From Streptomyces sp. PR69 (GTDB lineage: Bacteria > Actinomycetota > Actinomycetes > Streptomycetales > Streptomycetaceae): 64,000 nt of DNA. Positions 57,421 to 64,000 of this stretch are shown one piece after another. The stretch is from positions 62,001-126,000 of the forward strand of contig NZ_JAOWCB010000003.1 in NCBI RefSeq assembly GCF_026420845.1. The letters are read 5' to 3'. Both the position numbers and the translations under genes were made by a program. A model generated the notes under the pieces. That model saw only the letters and a program-made list of their open reading frames with translations. It made no database searches and was not told where the DNA came from. Within the stretch, counting starts at the first letter, position 1. Every line of letters begins with the position of its first letter.

Positions 57421-57573
57421 GCCTCAAACGCCGGCGGGGCCGGGCTTCCGGCCCCCGCGCCTCAAACGCCAACGGGGCTGGGTTTCAGGTCCCTGAACCT
57501 CAGTCACCGACGGGGGCTGGGCTTCTGGCCCCCGCGCCTCAAGCGCCGGCGGGGCCGGGCTTCCTGCCCCTGC
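57421..57573. repeat. 38-39-bp tandem array, four units
   Basis: Units start at 57421, 57459, 57497 and 57536. Each opens with CCTCA(A)(A/G)(C)GCC or a variant and contains CGGGGCCGGGCTTCC or CGGGG(G)CTGGG(C/T)TTC. Unit 1 and unit 4 are the most alike. There are no unique spacers, so it is not a CRISPR array. Confidence 0.8.
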
Positions 57574-57858
57574 AGTGGTGTCGCGCCGAGTGGTGGAGAC
57601 GGTCAGCCTTGGCGGCCCCGCGGCGAATCCGGGCCGGGGCCGGCAGAGACCCACCTCCACAGCACATCCGGCCCAGGAGCCGGCGGCGCGAAGCTGCCGC
57701 GCCCGTGCGTGCGGGCGACCGGAACCGGGAGGGAGTCGCGCTCGGCGACGGAAGGCGCGCGGGCCCCAGCGAGGGGCGCAATGCCGTTGCGGTGAGCTGC
57801 AAAAGGCCGCCCGGTGGGGACCGCGAAGGCCTGTCGGTGCAACGGCGTCAGGGGGCGT

Positions 57859-57878
57859 CCGGGGGCTTAAGCCCCCGG
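57859..57878 (-). terminator. Perfect 20-bp palindrome after the c-di-GMP gene
   Basis: CCGGGGGCTTAAGCCCCCGG, five bases beyond the rmdA stop. A likely transcription terminator. Confidence 0.65.
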
Positions 57879-57883
57879 GGGGC

Positions 57884-60052
57884 TCAGACCGCGTCGGCCA
57901 GGGACAGGGCGTGGAGTTTCTCCGGCGGGCCCGGGCGGGCGTAGTACCAGCCCTGGGCCGTGTCGCAGCCCAGTTCGCGGAGCTGGACCGCCTGGGCGCC
58001 GGTTTCCACGCCCTCGACGGTGACGGCCAGTTCCAGGCTGTGGGCCAGGGAGACGATGCCCTCGACGATTTTGAGGTCGACGGGGTCGGCGGGGCTGCGC
58101 TGCATGCCCTGGGTGAAGGAGCGGTCCAGCTTGAGGACGTTCACCGGGAGGCGGCGGAGGTTGGCCAGGTTGGAGTAGCCGGTGCCGAAGTCGTCCAGGG
58201 CGATGTCGACGCCCATCTCGGAGAGCTGGCGCAGCGGTTTGAGGAGATCCTCGTCCGCGCCGATGAGGGCGGATTCGGTGACCTCCAGGCACAGCGCGCC
58301 GGGTTCGAGGCCGGAGCGCTCCAGGACGTCCACCGTGTCGGCGACCAGGCCGGGGTGGTGGAGCTGGGCGGGCGAGAGGTTGACGTTGATCCGCAGTGGG
58401 CCGCCGTCGGCATGGCGCTGCTGCCAGAAGCGGGCCTGGCGTACCGCCTCCTGGAGCACCCAGCGGCCCAGCGGCACGATCAGCCCGGTGTGCTCGGCGA
58501 GCGGAATGAAGCGGTCCGGGCCGAGGACGCCATGCTGCGGATGGCACCAGCGCACCAGCGCCTCGGCCCCGTGCACGGTCCCGTCGCCCAGGTGCACCAG
58601 CGGCTGGTACTCGATGAAGAACTCACCGCGCTCCAGTGCGGCGGGCAGCGAGGTGGTCAGGCCGTGCCGGGTGATGGCGCGGGCGTCGGCCTCCGGGTCG
58701 GCGAGCTCGAAGCGATTGCCGCCCGCCGACTTGGCGCGGTACATGGTGATGTCGGCGCTGCGCAGCACCTCGGCGGCGGTGCGTTCGCCGCCCGCCGGGC
58801 CCTCGACGATGCCGATGCTGCCGCGCACCGTGAACTCGCGGCCGTCGATGCGGATCGGGGCGGCGAGCACGGCGAGGATGCGGGCGGCGAGCTCATGGAC
58901 CTCGCGCTGGGCTCCGGGCCCGGTGGTCAGCGCCACGAACTCGTCGCCGCCGAGCCGGGCGACCATTTCTCCGGGGGCGGTGGCGCAGCTCTGCAGCCGG
59001 TCGGCGACCTCCACCAGCAGCCGGTCGCCTGCGGCGTGCCCGAGGCTGTCGTTGATGGCCTTGAAGCCGTCGAGGTCGAGGTAGCACAGTCCGAAGCGTG
59101 CGCCGTCGCCCGCCGTGACGGCCTTCTCCAGGCGTTCGAAGAACAGGGTGCGGTTGGGCAGTCCGGTGAGCGCGTCATGGGTGGCTTCATAGCGCAGCCG
59201 CAGATTGAGCAGCCGGCGCTCGGTGGTGTCCTCCATCAGGGCCAGCTGGTACTGGGGCAGTCCGTCGGCGTCGCGCAGCAGGGAGACCGTCAGATTGGTC
59301 CACAGGACGGTGCCGTCGTTGCGGTAGAACGGCTTCTCGACGCGGAAGTGGTCGCGGTCGCCGCGGACGAGCTCCCGGTACAGCTCCCAGACGTGCGGCC
59401 GGTCCTCGGGATGGGACCAGTCGGTGACCTTGCGGCCGCGGACATGGTGTTCGAGGCCGCCGAACATCCGGGTGAGGGCTTCGTTGACCTCCAGCACATT
59501 GCCGTCGAGGTCGGCGATGCCGATGCCGATGGCCGCGCCTTCGAAGATCGCCCGGAAGCGCGCCTCGGTGGCGTGCAGGGCCTCGGCGGCGTCGCTGCGC
59601 GCCTGCATCGAGGAGCGGGCGATGGCCTCCTGCTCGGCGAGGGTGCGTTCCCGCAGGGCATGGGCGTAGCCCGCGGCCACGGCGTGCTGGAGCCGGGCGC
59701 AGCGGGCCCGGAGCTCCTCGGCGCTGTACTCCTGTGCGCTGCCGCAGTACAGCACCAGATACGAGTCGATGACGCCGAGGGTGCGGCTGAGGGCGTCGGG
59801 GTCGGTGCAGTGGGCGTCCACGAGCGCCGCGCCGGTGCGCTGTGCGGGACGCGGGTCGAAGGAGCCCTCGTGCAGGGCCGTGCTCAGTTCGCGGGCCAGC
59901 GGCAGCAGATGCCGTTCGAACTCGGGCCGCGTCATCGACGTGGCCGTCACCGGGAAGATGGCGCGGCTCCAGATGGTCGCGAACCGGCGGAGTCTGTCCT
60001 CCAGACCGTCGGGGTCCGCCGCGGGACCCGTCGCCTGCGACGACGCCCTCAC
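57884..60052 (-). CDS. rmdA: PAS-GGDEF-EAL cyclic-di-GMP protein, RmdA-like
   Basis: 722 residues from GTG 60052. An N-terminal helical region (to about 150) is followed by a PAS domain (about 160-285; FEGAAIGIGIADLDGNVLEVN), a GGDEF domain with intact RLGGDEF, and an EAL domain with GAEALVRW, NVNLSP, LEVTES, ALDDFGTGYS and VEGVET all present. No RxxD inhibitory site stands before GGDEF. The domain order and neighbourhood match RmdA of S. coelicolor, a developmental c-di-GMP enzyme. The start overlaps the stop of the methyltransferase gene (GTGA). Both activities appear possible; which dominates is not clear. Confidence 0.87.
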   Translation of the reverse strand: MRASSQATGPAADPDGLEDRLRRFATIWSRAIFPVTATSMTRPEFERHLLPLARELSTALHEGSFDPRPAQRTGAALVDAHCTDPDALSRTLGVIDSYLVLYCGSAQEYSAEELRARCARLQHAVAAGYAHALRERTLAEQEAIARSSMQARSDAAEALHATEARFRAIFEGAAIGIGIADLDGNVLEVNEALTRMFGGLEHHVRGRKVTDWSHPEDRPHVWELYRELVRGDRDHFRVEKPFYRNDGTVLWTNLTVSLLRDADGLPQYQLALMEDTTERRLLNLRLRYEATHDALTGLPNRTLFFERLEKAVTAGDGARFGLCYLDLDGFKAINDSLGHAAGDRLLVEVADRLQSCATAPGEMVARLGGDEFVALTTGPGAQREVHELAARILAVLAAPIRIDGREFTVRGSIGIVEGPAGGERTAAEVLRSADITMYRAKSAGGNRFELADPEADARAITRHGLTTSLPAALERGEFFIEYQPLVHLGDGTVHGAEALVRWCHPQHGVLGPDRFIPLAEHTGLIVPLGRWVLQEAVRQARFWQQRHADGGPLRINVNLSPAQLHHPGLVADTVDVLERSGLEPGALCLEVTESALIGADEDLLKPLRQLSEMGVDIALDDFGTGYSNLANLRRLPVNVLKLDRSFTQGMQRSPADPVDLKIVEGIVSLAHSLELAVTVEGVETGAQAVQLRELGCDTAQGWYYARPGPPEKLHALSLADAV

Positions 60053-60861
60053 GCCTTGCGCCCCACCCCGGCGAAGCCCGAGAAGGCGTATGGGTCTTCC
60101 TGGTCGGTCGGTCCCGACGGCCGCCACAGCGGCGGTGAGACGAGTCCGGGGTCGACCATCTCGTAGCCCTCGAAGAACCCCTCGACCTGGGCGCGGGTCC
60201 GCATCACGATGGGGTTGCGGATGTTGCGGTAGACGTCGATCGCGCCGTCCGCCTGCTGTTCGGGGACGGGCATCCCCTCGTAGGAGGCGTGGCTGGCGAT
60301 GAACAGGCTGCCGGGCGGGAGCGCGTCGCGCAGCTCGGCGACGGCGCCGTAGGGGTCGTCGGCGTCCTGGAGGAAGTGGAGTACGCAGACGAGGAGCAGG
60401 GCGACGGGCCGGCCGGGGTCGAGCAGCGAAGTGACCTCGTGGCTGTGCAGGATGTCGCACGGCTTGCGCAGATCGGCGGCGACGACGGCGCTGAGGCCGT
60501 CGCCCTCCAGGACGGCCCTGCTGTGCGCGACGGCGACGGGGTCGTGGTCGACATAGACGACACGGGCCGCGGGGTCGGCCTCGCGGGCGACTTCATGGAC
60601 GTTTCCGAAGGCCGGAATGCCCGAGCCGATATCGAGGAACCGGGTGACGCCCCGGCTCACCGCGTAGTGCACGGCGCGGCGCATGAACGCCCGATGCGCC
60701 TGCATGATCTTGGGCAGGCCCGGCATGAACTCCATGGCTTTGCGGGCGGCTTCCCGGTCCACTTCGAAATTGTGCGAGCCGCCCAGGTAGTAGTCGTAAA
60801 TGCGGGCGACGCTCGGCACCGATATGTCGATGCCCTGCGGGGCCCAGGCGGGACGCTCCAT
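60049..60861 (-). CDS. SAM-dependent methyltransferase, DUF574/PF04672 type
   Basis: 270 residues. ISVPSVARIYDYYLGGSHNF is the family's N-terminal mark. It is followed by FLDIGSGIPAFGNVHEVA (SAM loop), VVYVDHDPVAVAHS and LLLVCVLHFLQD. This large Streptomyces family has no agreed substrate. It is translationally coupled to the c-di-GMP gene, so it may act in the same developmental pathway. Confidence 0.9.
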   Translation of the reverse strand: MERPAWAPQGIDISVPSVARIYDYYLGGSHNFEVDREAARKAMEFMPGLPKIMQAHRAFMRRAVHYAVSRGVTRFLDIGSGIPAFGNVHEVAREADPAARVVYVDHDPVAVAHSRAVLEGDGLSAVVAADLRKPCDILHSHEVTSLLDPGRPVALLLVCVLHFLQDADDPYGAVAELRDALPPGSLFIASHASYEGMPVPEQQADGAIDVYRNIRNPIVMRTRAQVEGFFEGYEMVDPGLVSPPLWRPSGPTDQEDPYAFSGFAGVGRKA

Positions 60862-61087
60862 CGATGTCTCCAACAAGTCGCCGCGGGGGGAGCGGCCATG
60901 TCCATGGCCAGTGTTCGAGCCGAGGCTACTGATCGCCCGCCAGGAGAGCGAGTCGAACCGGAAATTAGCGGTCCGTTCTTGGTCACACGGCACGGTCGCG
61001 GCGGGGGCGAACCGGGGGCATGCGACCGGCCCGCCCATGCGGGGGGCATGGGCGGGCCGGTGCGGGCCGGAGGCGCGGCGTGGGGAC

Positions 61088-62107
61088 TTATTCAGGCGCT
61101 CCGACCAGCTTTCCGTCGGGCGCGACGGCGTACCAGCTGCCGCCGACGCCCTGACCGTTGGTGTCACCTGCCTTGGTGTCGCCGGCGAAGGTGTAGAGGG
61201 GCCGGCAGTCGATGGTCTGCTGCTTGATCCCGTCGGGACGGTTGAATGTCACATTGCCCCGCTTAGAGACCGTGATGCCCTCCATGTCGTCCCCGTCGAC
61301 GGGGGCCACGACGGGCCACTTCTTCAGGCAGTCGTCGGTGCAGGCGGTCTTCATCGGCCAGGGTGAGTCCTTGGTGAAGCCGTAGACGGTCATTCCGTTC
61401 TTGTCGACGACGATCTCGCCCAGCTTGGGGTCCTTGCGGACGGAGAGTCCCGCCAGGTCGGCGGGGGCCTTCTCGTCTCCTCCGCCGCCTCCGGCGACCG
61501 CATCGCCGCCGTCGCCGCCGTCCTCGCCCGCGCCCCCTGCGCCGGCTTCGGCCTTCTTGCCGTCGGGCGCGGAGGCGAACCAGGTGCCGCCGACGCCCTG
61601 GCCGTTGACGTCCCCGGCCTTGGTGTCCTTGGCGTAGCGGTACATCGGCCAGCCGTCGATGGTGAGCTGCTTGGTCCCGTCGGCGCGGGTGACCTCGCCC
61701 ATCAGCGAGGCGTCGACCCCCGGAGGTGCGGCGGCGCCCTCCGCCGAGACCACCGGCCACGCCTTCGCACAGTCGCCTTCGCAATTGGACTTGGGCGGGT
61801 TGGCTGTGTCCTTGTCGAAGCGGTACAGGGTGAAGCCCGCGCTGTCGGTGAGGACCTCGCCGAGGTCCCCGGACTTCCGCACGGCCAGCTGTCCCGCGGG
61901 CTTGACCGCGGCCTCGCCTGCGTCGGCGCCGGCGCCGTAACCGCCGCCCGCGCCATAGCCCGCGTCCGCCGGCTGTCCCGCCGGGTTGGCCGCGCCGACC
62001 GCCTGACCATTGGGTGTCCCGGATCCGTTGTCCTGACCGCACGCCGTCGTCAGCGCGAGTACGGCCGCCGCAGTCACCGCGAGCGAGGCGTTCCGCCAGG
62101 TGTTCAT
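61088..62107 (-). CDS. SCO0930-type lipoprotein with repeated COG4315 modules
   Basis: 339 residues. The signal peptide ends in the lipobox TTAC (C23), followed by a Gly/Ala-rich linker. Four modules of about 45-50 residues recur in two pairs: (F/V)LYRFDKDT or VYGFTKDS with C-x-x-x-C and KxWPVV, then MYRYAKDTKAGDVNGQGVGG or LYTFAGDTKAGDTNGQGVGG. The last motif is almost identical in modules two and four. The family occurs on actinobacterial surfaces; its function is unknown, and the paired cysteines suggest structural disulfides or metal contact. ATG 62107 has GGAG upstream. Confidence 0.9.
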   Translation of the reverse strand: MNTWRNASLAVTAAAVLALTTACGQDNGSGTPNGQAVGAANPAGQPADAGYGAGGGYGAGADAGEAAVKPAGQLAVRKSGDLGEVLTDSAGFTLYRFDKDTANPPKSNCEGDCAKAWPVVSAEGAAAPPGVDASLMGEVTRADGTKQLTIDGWPMYRYAKDTKAGDVNGQGVGGTWFASAPDGKKAEAGAGGAGEDGGDGGDAVAGGGGGDEKAPADLAGLSVRKDPKLGEIVVDKNGMTVYGFTKDSPWPMKTACTDDCLKKWPVVAPVDGDDMEGITVSKRGNVTFNRPDGIKQQTIDCRPLYTFAGDTKAGDTNGQGVGGSWYAVAPDGKLVGAPE

Positions 62108-62349
62108 GTGCACTCCACTCCGAAGTCTTTACGCTTCATCGAGCCTGTCGCGACGCCCTGTGCGCCGTTCTTGCCCTACATACGAGGCCGGGGGCGGAGT
62201 CTGTTCAACACAACGGGAAAAATCTTCGACCGTGGCATTCGCGAAGGTGAGATGCCGCGGGAGCCGGGGATGGAATTCACCGCGCGCGGGAATGGCTGGA
62301 AATCGACTGCCTCAGCCGTCTCTTGAGTACCGGAGCTTCTGAAGAGCGC

Positions 62350-63312
62350 TCATGAGTCACTGGCGAAACGGTCCAACGCGACGCGCAGCCGTGCCCGCAG
62401 ACCGTCGCTGCCCAGATGCCCCGCGTCGTCGACGACGATTAACTCCGCGTCGGGCCAGACGCGACTGAGCTCCCATGCGGTGTCGAGAGGGCTGGCGAGA
62501 TCGAAACGGCCGTGGAAGAGGACCCCCGGATTTCCCTTCAGGCGTCCGGCGTCACGCAGCAGCGCGCCCTCCTCCAGCCACGCGCCGTGGGCGAAGTAGT
62601 GGGCGGCGATGCGCACCATGGCGAGGCGGGCGGCCGAGGGCCTGCCCGAATAGGGGGCGGGCGCTCCGTTCGGCTCCAGTCCGACGACGGCGTCCTCCCA
62701 GGCGCACCAGTCGGCCGCGGCCCTGTCGCGCACGCGTGCATCGGGGTCGGCCAGCAGCCGGGCGTACGCGGTGAGGAGGCCGTCCCCCCGGTTGGCGGCA
62801 GCCGCCCCGTCGCGGAAGCGTTCCCATTCCGCGGGGAAGAAGCGGCCGACGCCCCGGTACAGCCAGTCGATCTCGGAGCGGCGGGTGGTGGTCACGGAGT
62901 TGACGACGATCTCCGTCACCCGGTGCGGATGGGCCTCGGCATAGGCGAGGAGGAGAGTGGACCCCCACGATCCGCCGTACAGCAGCCAGCGTTCGACGCC
63001 CAGATGCTCCCGCAGCCGTTCCATGTCGGCGAGGAGGCGGCCGGTGGTGTTGTGCCGCATGTCGGTGGCGGGGTCGGCGGCGTGCGGGGTGGAGCGGCCG
63101 CAGCCCCGCTGGTCGAACAGCACAAGCCGGTAGCGGTCGGGGTCGAAGTGCCGGCGCACCCCGGCGGAGCTGCCGGAGCCGGGGCCGCCGTGGACGTACA
63201 CCGCCGGCTTGCCCTCAGGGTTGCCGCTGACCTCCCAGTGGATCGACTGGCCGTCGCCGACGTCGAGCATGCCCCGGTCGTAGGGGGCGATGAGCGGATA
63301 CGGCGCGGTCAT
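62350..63312 (-). CDS. pip: Proline iminopeptidase (prolyl aminopeptidase)
   Basis: 320 residues of peptidase family S33. HGGPGSGSS forms the oxyanion loop, FDQRGCGRSTP follows, and S115 is the nucleophile in GGSWGSTL. The catalytic Asp/His are in FHGRFDLASP and DDAGHLGSD. It removes N-terminal proline from peptides in the cytoplasm. It stands alone with 242 bp downstream to the lipoprotein gene and 334 bp upstream. Confidence 0.93.
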   Translation of the reverse strand: MTAPYPLIAPYDRGMLDVGDGQSIHWEVSGNPEGKPAVYVHGGPGSGSSAGVRRHFDPDRYRLVLFDQRGCGRSTPHAADPATDMRHNTTGRLLADMERLREHLGVERWLLYGGSWGSTLLLAYAEAHPHRVTEIVVNSVTTTRRSEIDWLYRGVGRFFPAEWERFRDGAAAANRGDGLLTAYARLLADPDARVRDRAAADWCAWEDAVVGLEPNGAPAPYSGRPSAARLAMVRIAAHYFAHGAWLEEGALLRDAGRLKGNPGVLFHGRFDLASPLDTAWELSRVWPDAELIVVDDAGHLGSDGLRARLRVALDRFASDS

Positions 63313-63646
63313 CCGGGGTGCTCCTTCGCGGTCGGCAGTGGTCAGCTGTGGTCTGCGGACGATCCGCGGGCCCGGGCAGGCGGTCCGCGGGGATCAGCGC
63401 GCGGAACGATCCAGCCTAGACGGGGCGGGGGCGGCGCCGCCCCCGGTTTTCGCCGGACTGGGCCGCGGAAAGAAACAGCAGGTCACAGGGGGTGTCATGA
63501 CCCATTCGCATCACAGCGATCGCGAGCGGTGAGGAGCGCTCCTAGCGTTTCGGAACGAGGTGCGGTGTCCGCCCCTGCGGACATTCGGTCCGCCTCTGCG
63601 GGCCTCCGCGTCCGCAGCCCTCCTCGGGGAAACCGGAGGAATGACC
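63313..63646. other. Divergent intergenic region
   Basis: 334 bases between pip and the secreted-protein gene. It must contain both promoters. AGGAGCGCTCCT (63532-63543) is a perfect 12-bp palindrome adjoining a -10-like TAGCGT at 63543-63548; no matching -35 was found. No coding sequence seen. Confidence 0.45.
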
Positions 63647-64000
63647 ATGCACGCGATACGCATCGCGTCTGCGGCCCTGCTGGGCGCCGCAGCGCTCGGG
63701 CTGACCGCCCTGCCCGCGGCGGCGGCCCCCGAAGGGAACACCACGCCGTATGACTTCACCGTCACCCCGACCACCGTGGCCGCGGGCGGCCGGGTGACGC
63801 TGACCGCCGGGGGCTGTCCCATCACGGCCACGGCGGCCTCGGGTGTCTTCGACACCGTCACCATTCCGTCCGGCGGCTCCGCGACGGCCACCGTGGACCG
63901 CGATGCCCGGCCCGGAGCGGTCTATTCCGTGAGTTTCGCCTGTGGTTCCGAAACCGCGTCGGTGGATCTGACCATCGCGGGCGTCCGCCCGACGGCCAGC
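63647..64000 (+). CDS. Secreted protein, partial (C-terminus beyond window)
   Basis: ATG 63647 is chosen because GGAGGA lies six bases upstream; an ATG at 63641 abuts that site. A signal peptide (MHAIRIASAALLGAAALGL ... ALPAAAA) precedes a beta-rich Thr/Val/Gly segment with two cysteines (AGGCP, SFACG) that could form a disulfide, like the Ig-like secreted proteins common in Streptomyces. At least 118 residues; anchoring and function cannot be told without the rest. Confidence 0.7.
   Translation, partial: MHAIRIASAALLGAAALGLTALPAAAAPEGNTTPYDFTVTPTTVAAGGRVTLTAGGCPITATAASGVFDTVTIPSGGSATATVDRDARPGAVYSVSFACGSETASVDLTIAGVRPTAS

Larger units (their letters stand above)
57258..57883. other. Repeat-rich intergenic region, no gene
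   Basis: These 626 bases between the convergent LysR and rmdA genes hold, in order, a hairpin, copy 2 of a dispersed repeat, a four-unit 38-bp tandem array, about 290 bases without recognisable features, and a perfect 20-bp palindrome. No coding sequence was supported. Confidence 0.65.

Noticed and set aside
57421..57573. Possible CRISPR array
   Set aside because: The repeats abut directly with no unique spacers, and no cas gene is present.
57575..60166. Long plus-strand frame opposite the c-di-GMP gene
   Set aside because: No domain; the minus strand carries GGDEF and EAL motifs.

Overview
The window is high-GC DNA whose genes have the codon and frame structure of Streptomyces, with many ATGA/GTGA start-stop overlaps, GTG starts and long spurious antisense frames. 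It contains Streptomyces-type families throughout (Rv1733c-like protein, DUF574-type methyltransferase, SCO0930-type lipoprotein, EACC1). From about 40 to 63 kb the order egtABCD, olsBA, sdhCAB, LysR, PAS-GGDEF-EAL protein, methyltransferase and SCO0930-type lipoprotein resembles what I recall of the S. coelicolor SCO0910-SCO0930 region. That is a memory-based comparison, not a search.

Layout. 1-6.75 kb (minus strand): six translationally coupled genes (2OG-Fe oxygenase, methyltransferase, PLP decarboxylase with a long repetitive tail, MFS transporter, ATP-grasp ligase, FemAB/GNAT-like acyltransferase, the last cut by the window edge). They look like a small non-NRPS, amino-acid-derived metabolite cluster. 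7-10.3 kb: DUF72 protein and an overlapping FHA protein/Ser-Thr kinase pair. 10.6-14.6 kb: Tat-exported esterase facing a coupled GH26/GT2 pair. 14.8-21.9 kb: a kinase with a PQQ-type propeller, divergent from an EACC1 / caspase-nSTAND-WD40 gene pair of the predicted biological-conflict type. 21.96-23.4 kb: a zinc-starvation unit with a Zur-box-like site, a cysteine-less L32 paralogue and a CobW GTPase.

26-36.4 kb is a dormancy/hypoxia-like island: Rv1733c-type membrane protein, cNMP-binding protein, two CBS-BON proteins, a DevR/DevS-like (OsdR/OsdK) two-component pair overlapping tail to tail, GH65 phosphorylase with a beta-phosphoglucomutase-like HAD enzyme, an HTH/flavin-binding-fold protein and a thioredoxin. 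A 14-bp palindrome of the form GGGCC-N3-CGGCCC recurs in its upstream regions and is a candidate OsdR operator.

36.4-40 kb: thiolase with an inverted-repeat operator, a small unknown protein, a LacI regulator and a broken TIGR02452 (PARG-like macrodomain) gene carrying a 34-bp dispersed element. 40-44.4 kb: ergothioneine synthesis (egtABCD). 44.5-46.2 kb: ornithine-lipid acyltransferases. 46.4-52.3 kb: orphan sugar-binding lipoprotein with a GntR-type operator, dodecin, HAD phosphatase, flavin monooxygenase-like protein and a short UvrA-like ATPase whose start codon lies in a perfect hairpin. 52.8-57.3 kb: succinate dehydrogenase with a divergent LysR regulator. 57.9-62.1 kb: PAS-GGDEF-EAL c-di-GMP protein coupled to a methyltransferase, then a lipoprotein. 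62.4 kb to the end: proline iminopeptidase and the start of a secreted protein. No tRNA, rRNA, CRISPR array, transposase or phage gene was seen.
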